Of a DNA stretch of 64,000 bases, positions 1 through 11,000 are shown one piece after another. The notes beneath the pieces were generated by a model. That model made no database searches. It saw nothing but the letters and a program-made list of their open reading frames with translations, and was not told where the DNA came from. Both the position numbers and the translations under genes were made by a program. The stretch lies in contig LR746274.1 of NCBI GenBank assembly GCA_902729315.2, forward strand, positions 3,313,037 to 3,377,036, read 5' to 3'. Position 1 is the first letter of the stretch. The number at the start of each line of letters is the position of its first letter. The DNA is from Spirodela intermedia (Eukaryota > Streptophyta > Magnoliopsida > Alismatales > Araceae).

Positions 1-1325
1 ATGCCTTTGTTTGTATACTCTCGCCTTAAGATCTGTTGTAATCATGTGGAGAAGTAATTTATTTGTTTTATTACTTGCATACTTTGAATAATTTTCATGA
101 TTTTTTATGTCTTGTCATTTTTGTCTGTTTAATGGATTATAACCTCCATGACAACCGTCCAGATATCCATTCACCCTCCACAACATTTCTGCTTTGTCCT
201 TTTTTTTCCATATGTAATTTCTATGGATACTCTATGATTGGATATGTTTAGGGAATGGGATGCTTATAAAACCTCTTCCTATGAGAAGCGTAAATAAGTA
301 AATGCATTTTCATTGCATTCAGCATGTTAGTTCTTGCATGGCATGTGTAAATACGAAAACGAAAGTTCTACGCGCTGCTGTTCCAGTGGGGTGTTACCAC
401 AGTCTGGTGATATTTAGAATATGGGTCTTAAGAATAATATTTATGTATCTATATATTTATGTTTATGTTTCCGTATTGTAGGGGTATATTTGAAAATAAA
501 TTATTTGACTTTATGATGATCCTTCGTGTGTTTTAGTGTTTTCCAATATGTATATTATCAGAAGACAATCATAACTGGAAACGTTGTGAGCTTATGATCA
601 GTGAAATTCTCTGCAAATATAATTTTCACGCACATTTTATAGATTCTGCATATTGTTATGACGTCAGAAGTTTCATAAATAATTATACATGTAATGTTGA
701 TTAATCTTCTTTCTTGTACAGATTTATTTCAGTTGGGGTTGTTTTTCTTATTTCTAGACACGCTTTGGGTTTGTTTATTCCACTAAATGAATTATGTGTG
801 CGGTTAGATTGCTCATCTCTCGAATGTGGGCATCTTTTTTGTTTTTTTATTTTTGCTGCCGGTTTCATATTTTTGGTTCAGTTAATGTGAATCGAAGAAA
901 ATTCTGCTGTGTAAGCCAATCCATGAAAGAAAAAATCTTTAACTCCCTACACTGGGAGCAGATGAAGTCTTGTTAACTTCTTAAAATGCTTCATGTGTAT
1001 GCGTATACATTTTGGTGGATCGATTCTTAAGCTATACATTCTATTGTCGTCATGAAAATGTGTTCTGCTTTACACTTTTTTATCAAGCGTTGGACTACAT
1101 GCAAAATCTTACACATATACTGAGCGTAGTACTACAATAATTTCTTTGAAGCTCAATGTAGCACGGAGGTGAGTGATTCTATCATAGTTCCTAACCTCTA
1201 TTTGTTGATGTGTTTTAGTAAACATGTGCACATACTTTTGTTTGAGCTGCCCTAGGATCCCATCCTGCTCTTTTCTAAGGCAAGAGCTCTTATTGTTCTC
1301 TGATCATTCCCATTTCTTTTTCCAG
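1..1325 (+). other. Upstream intron or 5' region of the O-fucosyltransferase gene
   Basis: This AT-rich stretch precedes the first recognisable exon of the fucosyltransferase gene. That exon begins after a clear pyrimidine tract and acceptor (TTTTTCCAG, ending 1325), so at least part of this region must be intron. The small open frames here show no family motif. I see no other exon, although a short one could be missed. Confidence 0.55.
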
Positions 1326-4300
1326 TCTGTCCTTCCTCCAACTATGGTCGAGTATCAGAGGCTCAGATGCAAAGTTGCTTTCATGGCTCTTGATTTCCGC
1401 CCTGAAATTAAGGCACTTGGAACTCAAATTGTGGAAAGGTAGCACTTTTCATGACCAGATTCCTTGATCAGATTACTCCAAAGTGTTTATTTGGTGTGGA
1501 AAATTTCACTTCTTCGTATTAAATTATTCAGTTACTTTCAGGATATGATTGATTCAGTTGTAGTAATTTTTCGGTTAATTTGGCATATATTACTTTTGTG
1601 GTTTATTGGTAAACATGACACCTTTTTGTTGGATAGAAGTTGGTGAGTTGTAGATTTCTCTCAACTCTCATCAAATTCTTCAAAGTGAAGAGGGCCAGAC
1701 AGTCTCACCCCTGATTGCTAAAATATCACCACCAAAACCTAAACCCTTTCAAAGATGTTGCAGTAGATTATGCATCATCATATGAATGTGTTGCAATATT
1801 CTTTGAACATATGTAGATTGTTGACTTTTGTCTGGTTGTCTCGTAACTTCCAAAGTAGAGCCTTGACAACAAAAGTGTACAAACTACCTAGATGAGGGCT
1901 TTAATGCCCCGTAATTTGGTCTTGTCGCACAGTACCATGTGTTTGCATCACAAAAGCATTGTGGTGGTCTCTTGGTTGAAATTGTTCACTCGTATCTACT
2001 TTTATGTTAACTACTGAATGATGAAATTTTTGTTGTCAACGTTTTATGCGTTTTATGCTGATGCTTATTTGTATGAATACTAATATTTTTGCATATGTAA
2101 TGGGCGTCTCTAATTTTATTATTCAATTACGTGTATAAAACATATTTGAATATTATTTCAGGCTCAATATTTTGTGTATATGGACACTTTTCCTGTTTAT
2201 CAAATACTCATGCTTAATTTTTTAAATTTTAATAACCCATCATGTAGGCATAAGACAGGTTCACCCTGGTCGTCTTAAAAAGCCATAGAAATTATATGTT
2301 TGAGTTCTTGATCTCGTTAGGCTCTGACAGTTCAAGTTCCCGTGGAGATCTGAGTCAGTAGTCGGATTACTTGCCTTTACGTCTGGATCTAGGTTCAACT
2401 GAACAGCTTTTTTTAGCTGAACAGCATTATTCAAATTCGTTTGGCAGGTTGAGAGCTTCTGGAAAACCTTATTTGGCGTATCACCCTGGTCTTGTAAAAG
2501 AAACACTGGCATTCCATGGATGTGCCGAGCTTTTTCAGGTCAGCTATTCTTGTACCATCTCATCTGGTCTACTTGTTATTTTCAATCCTTCTATATGTTA
2601 TACTGAGAACAGGGGCAGGTGTTGAGGCAGTTTAAAGTTTCCAATACTAAAAATTATGTTGTGCTTTCCTTCTGTCTTCATTTTTTATAACTATCTAACC
2701 TCTGGTTCGCAATGTGGATTGATCAGGATCTTCACACAGAGCTTATACAGCACAGAAGGAAGCAAATGATCAAAAAGGGGATTCTACACGAAGAACTGAG
2801 CGTTGATTCATTCATTCGAAAAAGAAATGGGTCATGTCCTCTGATGCCAGAAGAGGTGGATTCACTGTTGCCTTCTTCTGCCTTGAAGGGGTTTTTTCTT
2901 AAAATTAAGTTATTTTATGTATTTTTCATGCATATCTTCAAGTAATTCACAGTAAGTTTCAACATAAAATATTTGTTTCTCCCGTCATCCAGCCCTCAGT
3001 TGACCCACAATTGGAATAATCCTGCGGTTCCTTACGCTGTCCTTGTCATAAATTTGAGGAAAAAATCTATCCTCAGACAGCCTGCATGTGAAAAAATATT
3101 CTGATCTTATCTCCATCTGTGATTCTTTACTGCGTGTCTTTTGACAGGACCCCAATCCAGATTGGGATTTATCTGATTTTTCCCATAACCCTAACTTTGA
3201 AAACAATATAAAACCTATTGAACGATGTTGCTTGCAGAGATTTTGGTGCAATTTAGCCTGACCCACCCTTGCGATCTGTTAAGCGCATGGCCTTCACCAA
3301 TATCCCCACTCCAGATGGGGAGTATCTGATAATACCCTTGTCTCTGGCATCAGAATCCGATGATCCTTTATAGATCTCGGTGCAATTTAGTCCGACCCAA
3401 GTGATCTGCCCTCGATTTGATGAGCTTTATCTCGGGCCAACAGGCTCTTGATCTACATGCTATCCGCAGTCTTCCATTAATATTCCATTCTCTGAGCTTC
3501 GATCCCTTCACATAGAGATACAAACCTACCATGATCATAAATTTGCCTTGGTGAAGCCCTTCTCTTCTGCTCCTTGCAGGTCGGCCTTCTCCTCCGAGCC
3601 GTGGAGTACCCTCCGGACACCATCATCTACTTGGCCGGTTCTGAGACGTTTGGCGGGCAACGAGTTCTCCTCCCTCTGCGGGCCATGTACGGCAACACAG
3701 TTGACCGCTCCTCCCTGTGCGGCAAGACGGAGCTCTCGAGCCTAGCAGGCCCTGAGTCTCCTCTCCCCCCCAGCACCGTCCAGCCGCCGCCGCCGAAGAC
3801 CAAAGAGGAGCTCCAAGAGGAGTGGAAGAAGGCGGGGCCCCGCCCCCGCCCCCTGCCACCGCCGCCAGGGCGGCCGTTCTACCGGCATGAGAAGGAAGGC
3901 TGGTACGGCTGGCTGGCGGAGGCCGAGGTTGAGCCCGATCCCACTACCATGGATCTCAGGATGAACGCCCACAGGTTGCTATGGGACGCCCTCGACTACC
4001 ATGTCTCTGTCGAGGCCGACGCATTCTTCCCCGGGTTCAATGATGATGGCAGCCGGTGGCCGGATTTCTCCAGCCTGGTCATGGGGCACCGCCTGCACAA
4101 GTCGGCCTCCAAGATCACCTATCGCCCTGACAGGTGAGGAAGGTTTTTTGATCGAGCTCTAGAAAGCTTTTTTTTTTTTTTGTTAGTTCCCCTGATTCAA
4201 GTTCAGATCTTTCTTGTTCTCTCTTGGAGTTTTTGTTATACCCATCTGCGGCAATTAATTAAGATGATGATGATGATGATGATCGAGCTCTCGAAGGTTT

Positions 4301-4910
4301 TGTTTTTTAATCTTCTGGTTCAAGCTGCAGACCTTTCTTGTTCTCTGTTGGAGCTTTCCTTTTACCGATATGTGGCAGTTAATTAAAGATGATGATGATG
4401 GTGATGATGATGATGATGCTCAACTGTTGATGACGATCCTCTTCTTCTCAATTTGTTTTCAGGAGGAGGCTTGCAGAATTATTTGGGACGACCAGCAGCA
4501 ATCGCTATCATCCCAGTCGGAACTGGACCTTGGCAATGAGGGAGAGCCTCAAGAAGGGATTAGGCGTGGAGGGTCTGGCGGCGGCGGCAGATAGAATGAC
4601 GGAGCAGCAGCCGCCACCGTCGTTCCTCTCTCACCCCTTGCCGGGATGCTCCTGCAGAACTTCCCCGGCCGCCGGCGACCAGGAAGTTCTCCTCGGCGGC
4701 GTGGAAATATGCCCAGAGTGGATGAGGTCCAGTCCTGTCTCAGTCTCCCTGAGAGCTACTGGTGGCAAGGATGACGGCAGTGAGGAAGGCGGTGGCGGAG
4801 AAGATGAGGTGGGTGGAGAATTTCCACCGGAGACTGACGGCGGCAGCAAGGCGGACGCTGCCGCCGCGGGGCCCTCAGAGCAGGACGCGGAGATGGACCC
4901 TGATGATTAG
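1326..4910 (+). CDS. O-fucosyltransferase family protein, 3' part (GDP-fucose protein O-fucosyltransferase-like)
   Basis: Five exons are visible: 1326-1438, 2448-2538, 2727-2855, 3580-4133 and 4463-4910 (TAG stop). Junction phases close exactly and give 444 residues; the N-terminal exons lie before the window. Family members are predicted type II Golgi glycosyltransferases that move fucose from GDP-fucose to protein or glycan. Recognisable family blocks are MVEYQRLRCKVAF, LAYHPGLVKETLAFHGCAELFQ-like text across the exon 2/3 junction, IIYLAGSETFGGQR, the proline-rich GPRPRPLPPPPGRP, HEKEGWYGW, and VSVEADAFFPGFN followed by WPDFSSLVMGHRL. The AGSETFGG block and the EADAFFPGFN block belong to the C-terminal nucleotide-sugar-binding half. 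The last exon adds about 100 residues of acidic, Gly/Glu-rich low complexity after the conserved domain. Which plant paralogue this is cannot be decided from the 3' half. Confidence 0.88.
4150..4420 (+). repeat. Tandem duplication inside fucosyltransferase intron 4
   Basis: Two diverged copies lie head to tail with a period of about 131 bp. Copy 1 begins GATCGAGCTCTAGAAAG at 4150 and copy 2 begins GATCGAGCTCTCGAAGG at 4281. Both contain TTTCTTGTTCTCT followed by a GGCA(G)TTAATTAA block, and both end in a (GAT)n run. The whole duplication lies between the donor at 4134 and the acceptor at 4462. Confidence 0.85.
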
Positions 4911-5770
4911 ATCGGGGGGGGGGGCATCTTCCTGCAACGTCAATTGGTCAAATCTTCAGAGGATCAGATAATCACCTCTCTCTCTCTCTCTCTCTCTCTC
5001 GCTGGCTTCCAGGGGATGTCGATTTTTTTTTTCCGGGTCATCTCCGTCCCTCATTTGGAGGTTTTGCGGCCCTCTCGCCACGTTTTGGACGGCTTCTGTG
5101 CCGAGCGATAGGTTTTTCTCCATACCTGGTAAAGCTACGGAGCTTTCCCCCTCCCTTCCCTTCCCTTCCCTTCCGAGGTGACCTCTTCTGAGTCCTCCAC
5201 TCGGCCCATCACACGCAGGTCTTCTCTTTGGCGATATCCATAGCCCATGTGGGGATGAAGGTGGTGGGGTTTTCGTGGTGATGAAGGGGGGTGCCTCATT
5301 TAGGGTGGTTCGTGCTCTAGACGATGGCGAAATTAGGGCTCCGTGTATCAGATTGAGGGACGTACAGGGTCCACTAAAATTTGGGAATTAGGGTTCTCAG
5401 TTCGACTGGGGATGAAGAAGAAGAGATGGATGGATGATAATGATGGAACTAATGGTGAGTGTATCTGGGTTTTCCTGTGAGGGATTTCCAAAAAGGGCAA
5501 AATTAGGGTTCTGGGTTTCGGCTTGCAGCGTATAGGATTTTCTGCAGCCATGGACCTCGAGATCCACACCCCCCTCCTCTCTCTCTCTCCAATAAAATTA
5601 TCAGCCCTATCTGAGGTCGCTCACTCACGCATCGGCGTGTAGACCCCGCTAAGCTCCAAAGAAGAACCGGGGCCCACACTAGTCTTACAAACAGATGATG
5701 AGGTTAACAAGAGATCAAGAGAGAGAGAAACCCAGAGGTAGAGAGAGAGAGAGAGAGAGAGGAGAAGAAG
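4911..5770. other. Intergenic spacer between the fucosyltransferase and HYDRA1 genes
   Basis: It holds a CT microsatellite (about 4976-5000), a (TTCCC)n-like run near 5150-5173, and a GA repeat (about 5740-5762) directly before the HYDRA1 start codon, probably in its 5' UTR. The fucosyltransferase 3' UTR and the HYDRA1 promoter must lie here. I see no coding exon. Confidence 0.6.
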
Positions 5771-5974
5771 ATGGCGGCGGGTTACGAGCACCCGTACGCA
5801 CCGAGGGACCTGGAGCTGCCGGCCTTCGTCCCCAATTTCCTGACCACCGTCGACATCCTCATCACCTATGCCACCGGCTCCATCCTCGCCGTCCTCCTCG
5901 TCTGGGCTTTCTCAGGTCCCCCTCCTCCATCTTCTTCGTTATCATCGTCGTCGTCGTCGTTATCTTGTTCTTCT

Positions 5975-6027
<53 letters not shown>

Positions 6028-7122
6028 AGATGATGATCGATGATCTCTTTTCTTCATCTTCTGTAGGGCGCTATCCGAAGCTGTCAAAGACGGACAGGAT
6101 CATCATGTGCTGGTGGGCGTTCACCGGGCTCACCCACATCATCATCGAGGGTTACTACGCCTTCTCCCCTCGCTTCTACCAGAATAAGACCTCCTTTTAC
6201 TTGGCAGAAGTCTGTAAGTTCCTCCCCTCCCTCAATCATCATCATTGTCGTCGTCGTCGTCGTCGTCGTCCTCATCTCACGATCATTTCATTCAACTCTG
6301 CGAACATCTACTTCTGATCCCCTTCCCCCCCCCGTACCGTCGTCCAGCAAGAGATCCTAGATTCATTAATGGTGCCTTGAAGAAAATTCTGCCGTCCGCA
6401 GGGAAGGAGTACAGCAAAGGGGACTCGAGATACGCCGCCAGAGACCCCACCATTGTCACCGTCGAAGGCATCACCGCGGTCCTCGAGGGCCCCGCCTGCC
6501 TTCTCGCAGTGTAAGCACAACCACCTCTTCTCTCCCCTCCTCCCTCTCCTCTCATTTTCTGCTGCTCCTTGAGAAGTATTGCAGGTGGTCGCCCTAGACC
6601 TAGCCCTAGCCCTAGTAGCCTAGCCTAGCCCTAGCCCTAACCCTCACCCTAACCCTAACCTTAACTCTCCCTAATCCTAACCCTAACCCTAACCCATTCT
6701 GCTGCCAGATGAGGAGGTAGATCAGTGATCCGAGACCCTAAATCTGCTTTTTCTTCTTTCTCTGCTCTGTTCATGAGAACCTTAATTCTTCCTTCGGTGG
6801 GGATGGGTGAGCTGGGAAGTCCTTTGCTTTGAATCGTACCAGGCTGGCGATTGCGTGGCAGAGGCCGTACCGGCACACGATCCAGCTAGCGGTGTGCCTC
6901 GGGCAGCTGTACGGGTGCCTGGTCTACTTCATTACCGCCCACCTGCTGGGCCACGGCTTCTCGGTCAACGCCGTCTACTTCTGGGCCTACTTCGTCGGCG
7001 CCAACAGCCCCTGGACGGTGATCCCCACACTCATAGCCGTCAGGAGCTGGAGGGCCATCAGCGCCGCCACCGCCGCCGTCGCCCGCTCGCCGGGGGCGGG
7101 CAGCTCGAAGAAGGCCCGCTGA
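5771..7122 (+). CDS. HYD1: Sterol delta8-delta7 isomerase (HYDRA1, emopamil-binding protein / EXPERA domain)
   Basis: Four exons, 5771-5915, 6067-6213, 6402-6510 and 6843-7122 (TGA), join in phase to a 226-residue protein, close to the usual length of plant HYDRA1. The enzyme moves the C8 double bond to C7 in the sterol B ring on the ER membrane, a step in phytosterol and brassinosteroid-precursor synthesis. The EXPERA/EBP signature is clear. There are four hydrophobic segments. The first (residues about 25-47) is followed by a basic linker and then [11 protein letters not shown], where His72 and Glu76 match the catalytic His/Glu pair known in human EBP. Further motifs are [12 protein letters not shown] and [18 protein letters not shown] in the last helix. 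The C terminus is Lys/Arg-rich (SSKKAR), resembling an ER-retention tail. The ATG at 5771 is chosen because [14 protein letters not shown] resembles the family N terminus and follows a GA-rich leader. Confidence 0.95.
5942..6030 (+). repeat. Compound microsatellite in HYDRA1 intron 1
   Basis: A (TCG)n run is followed by a (TCTG)n run of about six units and a (TC)n run, filling most of the short intron between exon 1 (ends 5915) and exon 2 (starts 6067). A separate (GTC)n run lies in intron 2 near 6245-6272. Confidence 0.85.
6592..6695 (+). repeat. Interstitial telomere-like CCCTAA/CCCTAG array in HYDRA1 intron 3
   Basis: About 100 bp of intron 3 consists of CCCTAG and then CCCTAA hexamers with a few variants (CCTAG, CCCTCA, CCTTAA). 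The best-preserved end reads TCCTAACCCTAACCCTAACCC (near 6675-6695). The unit is six bases, TTAGGG on the other strand, not the seven-base TTTAGGG usual in plants. Confidence 0.85.
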
Positions 7123-7476
7123 AAGGTGAAGGTTAGGATTCTCGGATCGGTCCCTGGACGATCGATGTTTTTAATTTGTTTCCTAAATTGACCCACCCAA
7201 GTTTTTTTGCGCCTAGTGTCATTGAATGTGGTCAACTTTTTGGGCAGTTCATTAAATAAAATGCATTAAATGCAGCAGGCATGAGTCACCGGCCTCGTGA
7301 ATCGCTCGGTCCCCCCCCTCCTTCCCCACCACATTGTGTTAGTGGTGATCTATTTCTTCTTCTTTTCTTCTTCACATTGTATTTTATGGAGTGTGAAATC
7401 AATATTAATAAGTCTTTTCTAATAATTACTAATATTCAATACCTAATTTTTAACCCTCTAAAGTTTTATATTTGTG

Positions 7477-7531
<55 letters not shown>

Positions 7532-7702
7532 ACACATACACGAGAAGGAAATAAAGTCAACGGGCACCAAGGAGCTCAAATATTTGGTGATTACATCTTG
7601 AAATCTAGGGGTTCTATACATGGAGAGGGTACAAATAAAAAATAAGAACGACAATAAAAATGAAATACGAATAGAGAGAACTGGATGGATCACATTGAAG
7701 AA
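7123..7702. other. Convergent 3' intergenic region between HYDRA1 and the NIPA9-like gene
   Basis: The two genes point toward each other across 580 bp. An AATAAA-type signal lies near 7254-7260 in the HYDRA1 orientation. A long (CT)n tract fills about 7480-7529. No coding exon is visible. Confidence 0.65.
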
Positions 7703-8023
7703 TCAGGAGGAAGAAGGTCGGGGGAGGAGCAAGGTCGCGTCGTTGGGGGGCTCATGGTCGATGATGTCCATGGAGAACGCCGGCCAGTGGTCCTCGTCCA
7801 GGGGGCCGAACCTGGCCCGGCTGAAGATGGTGGTCCCTCTGAAGCCCGTCGTCCTCGACGACACCATTGGCATCACCAGCACTGATGAGGCGTGCATTGA
7901 TTCCTCCCCCAATCCTAGAGAGAGAGAGCAGGCCGCCTGCATCCAGAGCACACCCCAGATCCTTCTTCAACCACAGGAGATGGATAGATAGAAAGATAGA
8001 TACATACATACATGCATAGATAA

Positions 8024-8078
<55 letters not shown>

Positions 8079-11000
8079 GCGGGAATTCAGGAAGATCAGG
8101 TGGAATCATGACTACTGGGATCATGTTCGCCGGTGGGTCAGATCAAGAAACTGCTTTGATCTACTGGGTCAATCTAAAATCTACACATCGAAGAGAAAGA
8201 GTGTGTGTGTGAGAGAGAGAGAGAGGGATGATGCCCACTAAAATCACCTTTGCCTTGGAGAGGAAAGATTCAGCCTTTGCCCGCAGAGGCCACCAGAGGA
8301 GCCTTGAATCCTTGGGCTCGGCGTCATCATTTCGCTGCTTCCCCAGCCTGCAGGAAGATCATGAAAATAATCAAAACAACCAACCGTATATATCACTCAA
8401 GACAAACTCTACAGCTAGTGAGAGAAGATAATAATAAATAAATAAAAAGTTTTTGTGCACCTGTTTGCATCCGCCGGAATCCCCTGAGCAAAGGAGGAAG
8501 CAGGATAAGCATCTCTAGCATCTCTAGCATCTCCACCTACTCAAGGATCATACATACACATCCACTCTGTCAGATCAGATGAGATAAAATCCGATCCTAC
8601 TCCCCCAGGAGGAGGATTAATAGCACGAAATCCCGCTGAGAGGAGCGCAGCACCTTTGGAGTAGTCGTCGGGGGCCAATAGTGAAATCCCGATGAACACG
8701 AACGACATGCCCAGTACGAACATGGTTGTTCTCAATCCATCGAACACCTGGTAATCAAACAGCAATAATAATAATAATAATTTCCAGAAGCAAGTAAGCA
8801 GTAAGATAGGGTCTCTGCGAGATGAACTCGTGCGGGGAGGGAGGAAAAGGACTTGACTGGTCCCCACCTGGTACTCCTGAAAGTAGACGAATCCCGTGCA
8901 GATAGAGAAGAAGGTCCAAGAAATCTGGAACATGGGGACGATGAGGATTGCATCGAACAGCGACAGGCCCTCGTTCAGCCTCGCCATCTGTGGAAGATGG
9001 ATTTTTTTAAAATAAATAAACAAATAAATGATCTAGCACGAAAACATTAAGCAGGTGGCCGGGCCGGTCACTGCTTGATTCAAGGCAATCAGCGTATATT
9101 ATCAAAATGCATTACCCAAAATCCTGCTGTACTGAGAAACAGGAGAAACATGGAGTAGGTGAACCAGCTGTGCAAGTGGTAACTGCTTGACATCGTCAGT
9201 CTCAGCATATTTGACCTGAAATAAAAGCCAATAGGTGGCAAGAATTGGGATTTAACTTTATATATATATAAATATCTTAACATATATATCTTAGAGGGTA
9301 CCAGAAACTGCATCATTCCGAGAGGAGAGTAGGGGATTACAGAGATTTGGCAAATAAGACGGAGCATGAGCCCACTGCACCGGAGACTATGGCATAGGAG
9401 AAGGGCAGCAGCGTGTGCCAATACGGGCTGAACTCGGGGCTGGAGGCTGAAACAGAGATTTCACCTTTCCTGTTGATGATGATTCACATAGTATCGATCG
9501 TCAGAGGAGGGAGTTGCCGCAGCGGCTAGAATCTTAAGAAATCGATGAAATTATGGAAGATCTTCCCGAGAACAGAGAAATCTTGTGACGTGGGTGGGAC
9601 GCGGACTGAGAGGTCATGAGTATCCATCCAGCGGTAAGTAACACGTTTACCTGTAAATGTAGTGATTCACTGCTACTACCAGCACCAAAGTTAAGCAGTA
9701 AAGAAGGAAGACGAGATTCTTGTACTTCTCCGCTAGCTGCTCCGGTGTGAAAACTGGAAAATATGGACAAGCATGAAAAGAAAATCTACCAAAAATCATC
9801 TATTGGCTCGTTTACATGTAGAACGCTGTTGTCGTCCTCACAAAAGATAGTGTCATATAATGGCAATGCCCCGTTGCAAGGGCTGCTGATGCAAATATAC
9901 GCAAGCAAGGATGATGATGATACCAGGAGACTGGTGATTGCCAAATGAAACGAGGAAAACGTTGCCGAAAACAATAAAGGCTGTTGCAATCATAACCCTG
10001 AAAAGAAGATTGTTTCATCCATTAGTTCATCCATTCAACAGATGAAGGATCAGTCTAAGATGCAAAGTCCACTAAGCAAAACGATTTGTGATTTACAGAT
10101 GGGCTCACTTGACTGTTACCATCTTGGTCAAGACAAAATAGGAGAATGCAATATTAGACACGAATTGAACGGATCCCAGGGCCGCGAGGAGCGACTGCAA
10201 AAAGAGGTGAACGAATGTGTAAACGAATTTAATTGAGAAAAAAAAAAAAACCTGTCTTTACACTGTCAGATCAAATAAATGTTCAAAATGCTCAGCTTCG
10301 CCTTAAAATTGAATAAAAGGGTCCCTGGTGGAGAGAGACCATCTAAAATACAAAAAAAAGGGGCCTAGCCACCCACTATCCACACAAATATCTAATGAGA
10401 CGTTAAAAAACTTGATAGCATAAATTAGCTCGACCCAACACTCGTTATGAGCAGTAGATGAAGGAAAATCAGATGAATCAAGTCAATAACGCAGCACGTT
10501 CTCATTCAATGTGGGCACAACACAGTGTTGCCACGTTATATGTAATTAGTATGCTAAAGATGAACCGAATAAATTGTAATTTTTTCGCCTGTTCCAGCGC
10601 TTGCGGCATAGAAGTTAATGGGTAAATGTGTTCCTCATAGATAAATCTGATATTCAAAGCTGCCGGTTCTTTGATTTCTGTTATCTATTCCTCTAAAATC
10701 CAGTCTCGAACAAAAAAATATCTATCTCTAGGATTCTGATTCCTAGAGTCTGTGTTATCCATTGGGGAAATTGCATGACAAGTAACCAGCCATCAAACTG
10801 GCAAACGCTCCTCATGGATCATATCTGCCGGAATCTTGCCCATATTTACTATAGGCCTCTTCAAATTTAAAAGTTTAGCAAAGAAAAAAAATATTTGCAA
10901 GGTCCACTAAGGTAACTGACAGCGGCTTTACGGCGTCCCATCAGGCATAATGACAAGAATTTACGTTAATAAGGAAGTACTAACTCAGTCCAGTGGAATG

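Noticed and set aside
2300-2365. tRNA-like segment with GTTCAAGTTCCC
   Set aside because: No matching acceptor or anticodon stems could be folded around it, and it lies inside an intron.
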